Under the pieces are notes generated by a model. The model ran no database searches. It was not told the origin of the DNA and was given only the letters and a program-made list of their open reading frames with translations. Made by a program: the position numbers and the translations under genes. Shown here piece after piece: positions 20,110 through 28,158 of a DNA stretch of 64,000 bases (the first letter of the stretch is position 1; the number at the start of each line of letters is the position of its first letter). The DNA is from Parvularcula bermudensis HTCC2503. Lineage in GTDB: Bacteria > Pseudomonadota > Alphaproteobacteria > Caulobacterales > Parvularculaceae. Location: NCBI RefSeq assembly GCF_000152825.2, contig NC_014414.1:496001-560000 (forward strand). The letters run 5' to 3'.

Positions 20110-20241
20110 TCGAAGATCTTGCCCCTCTCTCAGGACCGCAGAGCCCGCCGTCTCGGGAATTAACCAAATCTGTCACCTTCGCCGGTAGATCCACATCGTC
20201 GCCAAGACTAATCGACCGATAACAAAGCGGAGGACAGCGCG

Positions 20242-21663
20242 ATGACCGAAGAAATGACCCGTGAACTGACCTTCCGACAGAACGTCAACATGATGTTCGA
20301 TCGAGCCACCACCTATCTCGATATAGACGAGGGGCTCAAACACAAGATCAAGATCTGTAATTCGGTCTATACGGTGCGATTCGGCGTCAAACTCCGCGGC
20401 TCGATCCACACCTTCACAGGCTATCGCGCCGTCCATTCCGAACACATGGAACCGGTGAAGGGGGGCATCCGCTACGCCCTCAGCGTCAATCAGGACGAAG
20501 TCGAAGCCCTGGCCGCCCTGATGACCTATAAATGCGCCCTCGTGCGCGTCCCCTTTGGGGGCTCGAAGGGGGGGCTATGCATCGATCCCACCCAGTGGGA
20601 TGCGGACGAGTTAGAGCGGATCACCCGTCGCTTCACCTATGAACTTGCAAAGCGCGACCTCATTCATCCCTCCCAAAACGTTCCCGCGCCTGACATGGGG
20701 ACCGGCGAGCGCGAAATGGCGTGGATGGCGGATGCCTATAAACGCATGCACCCCACCGACATCGATGCCATGGCCTGCGTGACGGGCAAGCCGCCCCATG
20801 CGGGCGGGATCCGCGGGCGGGTCGAAGCGACCGGACGGGGCTGTCAGTATGCCCTGCAATCCTTTTTCTCCTTTCCCGAGGACGTGGCGGCCTGTGGTCT
20901 GGACGGCGGCATTGAGGGCAAGCGGGTCATCGTCCAAGGCCTCGGCAATGTCGGCTATCATGCGGCGAAATTCCTCTCCGAAGAGGATGGGGCAAAGATC
21001 GTCGGGGTCATCGAACGCGACGGCGCCATACTGCATGATGACGGCATCGATATTGAGGAGATCAAGCATTTCCTGACCCGAAACGGCGGGATCAAAGGCT
21101 ATCCCCATGGCAAATATATCGAGGATGGGCTCTCGGCCCTGACGGCCGACTGCGACATTCTGGTTCCGGCGGCCATTGAAGGGGTCATCAACGGCGCCAA
21201 TGCGGCGGATATCAAAGCACGGATCATCCTCGAGGCGGCAAATGGTCCCGTTACGGCGAATGCCGACACCATCTTGCGGGAAAAACGGGTGGAGGTGATC
21301 CCCGACCTTTATACCAATGCCGGCGGGGTGACCGTGTCCTATTTCGAATGGGTCAAGAACCTATCCCATATGCGGTTCGGCCGGATGCAACGCCGGGCCG
21401 AGGAAAAGCGGGCCATGGCGCTTATCACCGAGCTGGAGCGGGCGACAGGTCAGCCCTTGAATGATCAGTTCAAAGCGCGGTTCGCCCAAGGGGATCAAGA
21501 GATCGATCTCGTCAGGTCCGGGCTCGACGATACGATGCGTACGGCCTATGCCCGGATGCGCCAAACCCGGGTCACCACCAAGGGCATCGAAGATATGCGG
21601 ACCGCGGCCTATGCGACAGCCCTGACCGATATCGCCAAGAGTTATGAGAGCCTCGGCCTCTAG
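20242..21663 (+). CDS. Glutamate dehydrogenase (Glu/Leu/Phe/Val dehydrogenase family)
   Basis: Reversible oxidative deamination of glutamate to 2-oxoglutarate and ammonium. The N-terminal dimerisation/substrate domain carries PVKGGIRYALSVNQDEVEAL and the catalytic-lysine region VRVPFGGSKGGLCIDP; PAPDMGTGEREMAWM contributes the catalytic Asp. The Rossmann domain begins with VIVQGLGNVGYHAAKFL; an acidic residue follows the second strand (GVIERDG), which favours NAD over NADP but is not proof. Size (473) fits the hexameric or mammalian-like small GDH class. GGAGGA precedes the ATG. A hairpin 18 bp after the stop may end the transcript. Confidence 0.92.
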   Translation: MTEEMTRELTFRQNVNMMFDRATTYLDIDEGLKHKIKICNSVYTVRFGVKLRGSIHTFTGYRAVHSEHMEPVKGGIRYALSVNQDEVEALAALMTYKCALVRVPFGGSKGGLCIDPTQWDADELERITRRFTYELAKRDLIHPSQNVPAPDMGTGEREMAWMADAYKRMHPTDIDAMACVTGKPPHAGGIRGRVEATGRGCQYALQSFFSFPEDVAACGLDGGIEGKRVIVQGLGNVGYHAAKFLSEEDGAKIVGVIERDGAILHDDGIDIEEIKHFLTRNGGIKGYPHGKYIEDGLSALTADCDILVPAAIEGVINGANAADIKARIILEAANGPVTANADTILREKRVEVIPDLYTNAGGVTVSYFEWVKNLSHMRFGRMQRRAEEKRAMALITELERATGQPLNDQFKARFAQGDQEIDLVRSGLDDTMRTAYARMRQTRVTTKGIEDMRTAAYATALTDIAKSYESLGL

Positions 21664-21680
21664 GCCATTTCAGGTCAATC

Positions 21681-21699
21681 GGAGACGTAAGCCGTCTCC
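21681..21699 (+). terminator. Possible terminator hairpin after glutamate dehydrogenase
   Basis: Perfect 7-bp stem GGAGACG (21681-21687) with CGTCTCC (21693-21699) and a 5-nt loop, 17 bp after the dehydrogenase stop. Only a weak T-rich tract follows (TCATTGTTTC), so this is a moderate call. Confidence 0.5.
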
Positions 21700-21714
21700 G
21701 GGTCATTGTTTCAT

Positions 21715-21758
21715 GGCATTTCTTCACGCGGCCCCGTTTCCCTTCGCGTGGAAATGCC
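21715..21758. promoter_or_regulatory. Long bulged hairpin upstream of the L,D-transpeptidase gene
   Basis: Two arms pair as GGCATTTC (21715-21722) with GAAATGCC (21751-21758) and CACGCG (21725-21730) with CGCGTG (21745-21750); the only defect is a 2-nt bulge (21723-21724). The loop is 14 nt. It is followed by a C-rich tract, not a T-run, so it is not a typical terminator. It could be a second stop signal for the upstream gene, a leader structure or a binding site. Confidence 0.5.
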
Positions 21759-21918
21759 CTTGTCCTCTCGCCCCTTATGCGCCGGGCGCCCCGCGATACG
21801 ATCTTTCGCAAGGGGCGTCAGCGCCATGGTGGCTGAAGGCAATTTGTTCCCAAGCTTTTGCGCGGAACGGGTAAGGAGGCGTGACGTTATCACTGGCAGA
21901 CAACGAAAAGAATTTGCC

Positions 21919-23637
21919 GTGATTACTCGCTATCTCCTTTCTGCTGCCCTTTTGTGCTACCCCGCCGCGCAGGCGGAGGAAGCCATCCAACGCTCTTCGA
22001 CAGGCGTCGTCTTGCCCGCGGCTGTTTCAGCACAAGCCACGCTTGCGACGGAAAACGCGCTGGCCGGCGCCATTGAGACCATCGTTACCGATGACACATT
22101 TCGCCAGGCCCTTGACGATGCGTGGGAAGCCGGGGCGGGAGAAGCCGTGGGGCTTGCCTATGCGGAACAACTCTATCGTCCCATCTGGACCCCCTCAGGC
22201 GCCCGCCAATTCGAAGCGATGTTCGACGACATGGCGAGCCACGGCATCGCCGCCCGCGCCAGCGATCGCCGCGATCTCCAACAATTGGTTGAACAGCGGT
22301 TTTCCGGTACCAGCCCGAAAAGGCAGGCAATTGCGGATGTCGATCTGACCATCGCCTGGGTCGATTTGTTAAGCCATGTCAGTGCGGGCTTGGGAGATGA
22401 GGGGCAAATGGCCTCCTCGGCAACCGATCGCCCTGTCCATTCGCAATTAGTGAAATCCGTCCGTGACGCGGGACAAGGCAAAATCGAGCGGAGCATTTCT
22501 CCCTTTATTCCGTCTAACCCGCAATATGAGCGCCTTCAAGAGACGCTGAAGACCTATCGCCAGATCGAAGAAGACGGCGGCTGGGAAGCCCTCGATGTCG
22601 GCCCCATCGTCAAGCCGGGAGATCGCCATGCCGTCATTTCCCCCTTGCGGACGAGACTTGCAAAAGAGGGGTTTCTCGATCGTCAGCATGACAATGGATC
22701 GCCGCTCCTCGACAGGCCGTTACGGTCGGCCTTGATCGCCGCCCAGGCACAGCATGGCATCGATGAAGACGGTGTCTTCGGTCCTGAGACGGCACGCGCC
22801 CTGAATGAGCCTGTCGAAAGCAAGATCGCGCGCCTTGCCGACAGCCTTTATCGCTGGCGTGAACTGGGGGATTTGGGCGACAAATATGTATGGGCGAACA
22901 TCCCGTCTTTCCGCGCCGAGGGATGGAAGAACAGACGAAAAGAAATCAGCATGAGGGCGATAATGGGTCAGCCCGATCGTCCGACCCCGACTTTTAGCGA
23001 CAAAGTCGATTACATTGTGGCCAATCCAAAATGGTATGTGCCCAGTAGTATCATGCAGCGTGACAAGTTGCCGAAATTGCAACGCGACCCAGGCTATGCC
23101 GCCCGCGGTGAATACACTGTTATCGACAAAACGACTGGCGAAGCGGTATCTCCTTACGAGGTCGATTGGTTCGCCGATGATGTCACGGCGCGTTATCGAC
23201 TGGTTCAGGGGGCCGGTAAGGGGAATGCTCTTGGGCGCATCAAGATCATCTTTCCCAATCAATATTCCGTCTATCTACACGACACCCCCACCAAGAGCTT
23301 GTTCGATCACGCGACGCGCGCCTTCAGTTCAGGGTGCGTCCGTCTCGAACACCCCCAGGAGATGGCGGAGTGGATCGCGAGAACCAATGGCCAGGAAAAG
23401 GTCGACCAGATCGAAATGGCCTTGCGCGACAAAGAGACTGAGCGCGTTGAGTTGAGCGCCGAATTGCCTGTCCATATCACCTATATGACCGTCACCGTTG
23501 ACGAGGCGGGGACGCCCACCTTCTGGCGTGATATTTATAATAAAGGCCAGGACGAACAACTTGTCGCCATGGAGGCACCGTTTTTTGAGCTTTCCACAGG
23601 AAAGGTGGCAAAAATCTCGACACAGAAAAAGGGGTGA
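21919..23637 (+). CDS. L,D-transpeptidase (YcbB/LdtD-like, YkuD domain)
   Basis: A periplasmic enzyme that forms 3-3 peptidoglycan cross-links or attaches proteins to the wall. The GTG at 21919 opens directly into a signal peptide (ITRYLLSAALLCYPAAQAEE). The open frame extends upstream, with an ATG at 21826, but that would put about 30 polar residues before the signal; an AAGGAGG at 21873 is out of range of either. A peptidoglycan-binding-like helical region (LIAAQAQHGIDEDGVFGPETA) precedes the YkuD domain, which ends in HATRAFSSGCVRLEHP with the catalytic Cys at residue 473. The lid-type insertion and overall length (572) resemble LdtD/YcbB. It is followed 16 bp later by an M15-like peptidase gene. 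Confidence 0.88.
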   Translation: MITRYLLSAALLCYPAAQAEEAIQRSSTGVVLPAAVSAQATLATENALAGAIETIVTDDTFRQALDDAWEAGAGEAVGLAYAEQLYRPIWTPSGARQFEAMFDDMASHGIAARASDRRDLQQLVEQRFSGTSPKRQAIADVDLTIAWVDLLSHVSAGLGDEGQMASSATDRPVHSQLVKSVRDAGQGKIERSISPFIPSNPQYERLQETLKTYRQIEEDGGWEALDVGPIVKPGDRHAVISPLRTRLAKEGFLDRQHDNGSPLLDRPLRSALIAAQAQHGIDEDGVFGPETARALNEPVESKIARLADSLYRWRELGDLGDKYVWANIPSFRAEGWKNRRKEISMRAIMGQPDRPTPTFSDKVDYIVANPKWYVPSSIMQRDKLPKLQRDPGYAARGEYTVIDKTTGEAVSPYEVDWFADDVTARYRLVQGAGKGNALGRIKIIFPNQYSVYLHDTPTKSLFDHATRAFSSGCVRLEHPQEMAEWIARTNGQEKVDQIEMALRDKETERVELSAELPVHITYMTVTVDEAGTPTFWRDIYNKGQDEQLVAMEAPFFELSTGKVAKISTQKKG

Positions 23638-23653
23638 GGGATACACGATCGAT

Positions 23654-24526
23654 ATGCTCAGTATGGTTTTGCCCTCACTATTGATTCTCATTGGAGCCAC
23701 CGGGAGAACCGATATGACCACCGTTGGCCCTTTGACCATTGACGGTGATGTCATCCCCTATGAAACTTGGCACCATACGGCCATGCCCGGCGAACGGGTT
23801 GCCATCGGCGGTACACATACGGTAATCAATATGGACGGAGAACGCGTTGCCTCCTCCTTTGACGCGCCGACCACGCCGGGACATTATGCCGTCACGATTT
23901 CGCGCGCCGACGCCCCCCCTGTCGACCTCTCCTTGTTCGTCCTTCAGCCCACCGACAATATGGATTCGCGGCAATTCCTCAATGGGTATCGCATCGGCAC
24001 CTATCCCCAGACCCCACCCGAAGGCTTTATTGAGGTGTCTGCTGAGGATTACGACATCGCCGTGTCCCCGCGATTCAAGTTGGGTCAGTTTCTATGCAAA
24101 CAGCAGCCGGAGCATTTTCCGAAATATGTTCTGCTCAGTCAGCCAAACCTCGTTCGGCTAGAAACGTTGCTGACCGCATTGCAAGAAGATGGTCTGACCG
24201 ACACCGAGAGCTTTGTGGTCATGAGTGGGTTCCGTACGCCGTTTTACAACACCGCCATCGGATCGGCGCGGCTCAGCCGCCATATGTATGGTGATGCGAG
24301 TGACATCTATATCGATGTGGCGCCGGCCGATGGGGTGATGGATGACCTCAATCGCGACGGCCAATTGACAAAGGCCGATGCGAATTTCCTCTATGATTAT
24401 GCGGCCGATCTATTCGCGAACAGCAACGTCGATGCCGGAGGGATTGGCGCCTATGGCACGAACGCGGTGCACGGCCCTTTCGTCCATATTGACGGTCGTG
24501 GCCGCCCCGCCCGCTGGGGCAGATAA
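23654..24526 (+). CDS. DUF882/peptidase M15-like murein peptidase
   Basis: Probably a zinc DD- or LD-type peptidase of the Hedgehog/DD-peptidase fold, related to YcbK/MepK. The zinc motif is seen as SRHMYGDASDIYID (His and Asp ligands) and the third ligand in HGPFVHIDGRG close to the C-terminus. The middle shows VVMSGFRTPFYN, typical of M15A proteins. Start at 23654 gives a hydrophobic N-terminus (MLSMVLPSLLILIGATG) that looks like a signal sequence; an ATG at 23714 has a better ribosome-binding site (GGGAG) but loses it. The N-terminal ~130 residues form a beta-rich domain of unknown role. It is co-transcribed with the L,D-transpeptidase, as in E. coli ycbB-ycbK, so both likely remodel the wall together. 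Confidence 0.82.
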   Translation: MLSMVLPSLLILIGATGRTDMTTVGPLTIDGDVIPYETWHHTAMPGERVAIGGTHTVINMDGERVASSFDAPTTPGHYAVTISRADAPPVDLSLFVLQPTDNMDSRQFLNGYRIGTYPQTPPEGFIEVSAEDYDIAVSPRFKLGQFLCKQQPEHFPKYVLLSQPNLVRLETLLTALQEDGLTDTESFVVMSGFRTPFYNTAIGSARLSRHMYGDASDIYIDVAPADGVMDDLNRDGQLTKADANFLYDYAADLFANSNVDAGGIGAYGTNAVHGPFVHIDGRGRPARWGR

Positions 24527-24555
24527 ATCACCCCCTGGCGGAATATGCCCCCCGA

Positions 24556-25935
24556 TCAGTAGCCGACAGGCGAGGTCATCACAAAGCTTTGCGGCGCATC
24601 GTCGATGACGATAATGCCGGAGGGGCGAATTTCCAGCACGGCAAGACCGCGCTCGACCATTCCATCGGGACGTAAGCGGAACAATCCGTCTGCCCCCAGA
24701 TATCCATTGGGATTAGCGATCGTCTCCACCGTAAACCGCTCCTCCACCGGCAAAACCGACAAGCGGGACGTCAGAAGCGCGGCATCATAGGCAAGCGAGG
24801 CAAGCCGCGGCGGTTGTTCGCCATAGGCTCGCTCATAACGGCGCTTGAACCCCTCGGCGAGCGCCGGATCGGGCGCGGCGAACCAGCCGCCATTTAAGGC
24901 CGGCTCCCGCGTCAGGAGGGGGTTGTTCCACCCGCTGACGCCCAGCAGCTTCACCTCACGGATGTTCACATTGTAATAGGGAAAGAGCGGCGCCAGCGCG
25001 CGCAGCAATCGTCCCTGCTCCGGCAGGAGGACCGCCTGGTACTGCCCCCCACTGCCCCCAGAAACGATCGGCGCCATCCCGGTGCTGGGCTCATTGAGCT
25101 GACCCCGCATCATCGATTCGGCACCGGAGACGAAACGCGCTTGCCCCGTCACTGCCCGCGGTTCGGGATAGCTGGGGACGAAATTCTTTGCGGCATATTG
25201 CGCCATGCGCTTCGCTGGCGCGATCATCGCATCGGCGGACCGCTCATAGCGCTCCGTATGCACAATATCTCCGCCAAGCGCATAGACATCTGCGGAGAAG
25301 GCCTTTGCGACCCGATCACCGAATTCTGAATAGGGGGCCATCAAGCCAAAGCGCGCATAGCCCTTGGACATGGCATAACTGGCAACACGGTCAATCTCCG
25401 CTTCGGGCGGGAAGCTCAGTAAGTATACCCCCTGCCCGGCAACCTCACTGTCGGAGGAAAAGGCAATGACCGGCACGCCCGCCGGGCGCGCAATGTCGGC
25501 GGTGGCCGCAACGCTCTCGGAGAAAAGCGGCCCAAGGATGATATCCGCCCCGGCAGCGATCGCCTCTTCGGTCATTTCCGCCGCGCCCGCAGCGGTGCCG
25601 CGGGTATCCTTTGGGATCAGGACATAGCGATCATCGTCACTCTCAAAGGCCACCATCTGAGCGGCCTTCAGCATCGCAGCCGCGATCGTCTCGATATTTT
25701 GAGACTCATTCGAAAAGGGCAGAAGCACGGCCACGCGCACCAAATCGTCCTGGGGCGCCTCGGGCAGGCTGATCTCCGCCTCGGGCTCGGGAACAGGCTG
25801 CGGCATCGGTGGCGGCGTCCGGTCAGGAGACGGCCTCGGCATTGTCGGCGGCGGCGTTTCGCATCCGGTCACCAGCAGTCCCGCGACAGCCCATAATAAG
25901 ACCTGCCTACGGAAAATTGAGAACAACGAAGGCAT
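24556..25935 (-). CDS. Penicillin-binding protein activator, LpoA-like lipoprotein
   Basis: An outer-membrane lipoprotein with a periplasmic-binding-protein-like (Peripla_BP_6) fold, like the C-terminal domain of E. coli LpoA, which activates PBP1A. The signal ends in a lipobox LLVTGC with Cys25. A Pro-rich linker (about 28-52) leads to the domain: VRVAVLLPFSNES, GADIILGPLFSESVAATAD, GVPVIAFSSDSEVAGQGVY and GWFAAPDPALAEGFKRRYE. It lacks the N-terminal TPR domain of gammaproteobacterial LpoA. It is divergent from rsmI with yraN and a BON lipoprotein beyond, the same neighbourhood as E. coli rsmI-lpoA-yraN-dolP, which supports the assignment. The partner is probably the class A enzyme at 10355-12487, by inference. 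Confidence 0.82.
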   Translation of the reverse strand: MPSLFSIFRRQVLLWAVAGLLVTGCETPPPTMPRPSPDRTPPPMPQPVPEPEAEISLPEAPQDDLVRVAVLLPFSNESQNIETIAAAMLKAAQMVAFESDDDRYVLIPKDTRGTAAGAAEMTEEAIAAGADIILGPLFSESVAATADIARPAGVPVIAFSSDSEVAGQGVYLLSFPPEAEIDRVASYAMSKGYARFGLMAPYSEFGDRVAKAFSADVYALGGDIVHTERYERSADAMIAPAKRMAQYAAKNFVPSYPEPRAVTGQARFVSGAESMMRGQLNEPSTGMAPIVSGGSGGQYQAVLLPEQGRLLRALAPLFPYYNVNIREVKLLGVSGWNNPLLTREPALNGGWFAAPDPALAEGFKRRYERAYGEQPPRLASLAYDAALLTSRLSVLPVEERFTVETIANPNGYLGADGLFRLRPDGMVERGLAVLEIRPSGIIVIDDAPQSFVMTSPVGY

Positions 25936-26130
25936 GGCCGTCCCTCCACCGTGATATTGGGCTCGTTCAACTCCCCCCTCTAAGGGAGGCCGGGGGCGGC
26001 CACAATGACGAGTTTGCGGCAGTTGTGTGACGCGAAGCCTTGCCGCTAATGATCAGCGGTCGCTCATCGGCGCGGGATGATCGCCGCCCCCGGTGCCGGA
26101 ATGGACGCAAGTGGAAAGGTCCTGTCGCGA

Positions 26131-27009
26131 ATGGCTTCCTCCCCCCCGGATCGACCGCCCCCCCGCGCCGCGACCGCGCGCCTCCTCGCCCCGGGCCTTT
26201 ATGTTGCCGCCACCCCTATCGGTCATTTAGGCGATATTTCCCAGCGCCTGCGCGAGACCCTGGCGTCGGCGGATCTCATCTTGTGCGAGGACACACGGGT
26301 CGCCGGCCGCCTGCTCCAGGCCATGGCGATCGATGGCGTCCCCTTGCGGCGATACGATGATCACACCGGCGAGCAGGTCCGGCCCCTCGTGCTGTCCCGG
26401 TTGGCGGCGGGGGAAGCCTTGGTATTGATCAGTGATGCGGGCACGCCCTTAATTTCCGATCCAGGCTACAAATTGGTCCGCGCGGCCCGCGACGCGGGGG
26501 CGGCGGTGATGACCGTGCCCGGGCCCTGTGCCGCCATCGCCGCCCTGTCGATTGCCGGTGTGCCGACGGATAGTTTCACCTTTCGCGGCTTCCCGCCGGC
26601 CAAGGCAGGTGCGCGCCAGCGCTTGATCGACCGGCTGGCTGCGACGGAGGAAACCCAAATCTTCTATGAGACGGGGCCGAGACTGGCTGGATTTCTCACA
26701 GAAATCGCCGCGCGGCTTGGGGATGATTGCCCGGTGGTCATCGCCCGCGAACTGACCAAACGCTACGAAGAGGTCGTCGACGGGGCCGCCGCCGCCCTTG
26801 CCAAACGCTATGCCGACGCGCCCCCCAAGGGCGAAATCGTCGTTATCCTTCCGCCGCAGCCCCCGATCGAGATCACGGAGGAAGAGGTCGAGGCGCGAAT
26901 GGCGAAGGCCCTCCAATCCCTTTCCCTTAAGGATGCCGCCGCAGAAGTCGCCGCCGCCACCGGGCGCAAACGCCGTGACCTTTACCAGGCGTGGCGGGAT
27001 CGGACGTGA
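26131..27009 (+). CDS. rsmI: 16S rRNA (cytidine(1402)-2'-O)-methyltransferase
   Basis: Methylates the 2'-OH of C1402 in 16S rRNA with SAM, fine-tuning the decoding centre. Tetrapyrrole-methylase fold: LYVAATPIGHLGDISQRL, LILCEDTRVAGRLL, ALVLISDAGTPLISDPGYKLV, TVPGPCAAIAALSIAGVPT and FRGFPPAKAGARQRL. The usual ATPIGNLGD has His for Asn here. The C-terminus (KDAAAEVAAATGRKRRDLY) is the RsmI helical domain. Three in-frame starts exist (26077, 26101, 26131); 26131 has GGAAAGG upstream and gives 292 residues, close to family length. The stop overlaps the GTG of yraN by four bases. Confidence 0.94.
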   Translation: MASSPPDRPPPRAATARLLAPGLYVAATPIGHLGDISQRLRETLASADLILCEDTRVAGRLLQAMAIDGVPLRRYDDHTGEQVRPLVLSRLAAGEALVLISDAGTPLISDPGYKLVRAARDAGAAVMTVPGPCAAIAALSIAGVPTDSFTFRGFPPAKAGARQRLIDRLAATEETQIFYETGPRLAGFLTEIAARLGDDCPVVIARELTKRYEEVVDGAAAALAKRYADAPPKGEIVVILPPQPPIEITEEEVEARMAKALQSLSLKDAAAEVAAATGRKRRDLYQAWRDRT

Positions 27010-27431
27010 GCGCCCGCCAATCAGCCAAGCGCCAATCAGCCGAGTACCTGGCAGCCGAGCGCCTGGGACGGCGGGCCGAACGCAGGGCCGCCCTCTTTCT
27101 CCAGCTCAAAGGCTATGCGATCCGTGACCGGCGCGTCCGCACCCCCCGCGGCGAAATCGATCTGATCGTCACAAAAGGGTCGACCCTCGCCTTTATCGAG
27201 GTCAAGGCACGAACTAGCGCCGATGCCCTTCAGGACCCGGCGACCCTCGTCCCGCCACAGAATTGGGCGCGCATCGCGGCGGCATCGGCGATCTGGCGCG
27301 CGCGGGCATCGCTCATGCCGAAAATCGTCCGGTTCGACCTCATCCTGGTTCGCCGCGGCATTCCTTGTCATGTGAAGGACGCCTATCGGCCCGACGCGCC
27401 GACCGGTCGCGATGGCGCCGGCCTTTTCTGA
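27006..27431 (+). CDS. yraN: YraN family (UPF0102) nuclease-like protein
   Basis: A small predicted endonuclease-fold protein. The PD-(D/E)xK-like core is visible: RVRTPRGEIDLIVTKGSTLAFIEVK contains the Asp of GEIDLI and the E-x-K of FIEVKAR. The fold resembles Holliday-junction resolvases, but the cellular role is not settled. The GTG at 27006 overlaps the rsmI stop (GTGA), indicating translational coupling; a second GTG at 26991 is also in frame. 141 residues is slightly longer than the ~120 typical because of the N-terminus. Confidence 0.88.
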   Translation: MSARQSAKRQSAEYLAAERLGRRAERRAALFLQLKGYAIRDRRVRTPRGEIDLIVTKGSTLAFIEVKARTSADALQDPATLVPPQNWARIAAASAIWRARASLMPKIVRFDLILVRRGIPCHVKDAYRPDAPTGRDGAGLF

Positions 27432-27523
27432 CAACTGCCGCGCTTTCCTATTCCGTCTGCCGGCGACCCAGTCTATCCCATCCTCGGACTTCCCGCCCTG
27501 ACTGTTCGAAGGAGACCGTCCCG

Positions 27524-28075
27524 ATGCCGACCCGCTTGTTGATCCTTGTCGCCCTCCTCTCGGCCCTCGTCGCCGGCTGTGAAACGAACCGGACCCTGGG
27601 GACCAGCATCGACGACACCGGTATCGATCTCCAGCTGAAGCGCGCCCTTCTTGCGGACCGCACCTATGACACCTCGGATATCGACATCTCCGTGTTTGAG
27701 GGGCGGGTCATGCTGACCGGGACCGTCAGAACCGCTGAGGCGCGGCGGGAATTGGGGCTCAAGACGCGCTCCCTGCCCGGCGTGATCGAAGTCCTGAACG
27801 AGGTTCGGGTCGGCGCCCCGACCACGGCGGGCCAAGGGCTAAGAGATGCAGTGATGGACGAAAAACTCGGGGCCGCCATGCGGGCCGATAACGCGATTTA
27901 CCGCACAAATTATCAAATCGCCGTCAGTCAGGGCACGATCTATCTTCTCGGTGTTGCCCAGGGGCCGGTGGAACTCGAACGGGTGACGGGCCACGCCCAA
28001 ACGATCGACGGCGCCAATGAGATTATCAGCCATGTGATCTTTGTGGGGGATCCGAGACGGCCCGGTGTTCGCTAA
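27524..28075 (+). CDS. BON-domain lipoprotein (DolP/YraP-like)
   Basis: An envelope lipoprotein with two BON domains. The signal peptide ends with a lipobox LVAGC, Cys19. BON 1 spans about residues 35-105 (LQLKRALLADRTYDTSDIDI, EGRVMLTGTVRTAEARRE) and BON 2 about 115-175 (NYQIAVSQGTIYLLGVAQ). E. coli DolP supports outer-membrane integrity and binds anionic lipids; the shared neighbourhood with rsmI, yraN and the LpoA-like gene supports the same class here. AAGGAG lies 8 bases before the ATG; an open frame upstream to 27263 overlaps yraN and is not used. It is 92 bp after yraN. Confidence 0.88.
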   Translation: MPTRLLILVALLSALVAGCETNRTLGTSIDDTGIDLQLKRALLADRTYDTSDIDISVFEGRVMLTGTVRTAEARRELGLKTRSLPGVIEVLNEVRVGAPTTAGQGLRDAVMDEKLGAAMRADNAIYRTNYQIAVSQGTIYLLGVAQGPVELERVTGHAQTIDGANEIISHVIFVGDPRRPGVR

Positions 28076-28130
28076 GGCGGCCTGGCGTGTGCCTGCTTTT
28101 TGTTCTTGAATTGTTCTGATTGTCGGCGCA

Positions 28131-28154
28131 CTCTCTCCCTGAACGGGGAGAGAG
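28131..28154 (+). promoter_or_regulatory. Hairpin covering the comM ribosome-binding site
   Basis: Nine perfect base pairs, CTCTCTCCC (28131-28139) with GGGAGAGAG (28146-28154), and a 6-nt loop. The right arm contains the only purine-rich Shine-Dalgarno candidate for the ATG at 28159, so the folded RNA would hide it. No T-run follows, which argues against a terminator. Confidence 0.6.
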
Positions 28155-28158
28155 CGAT

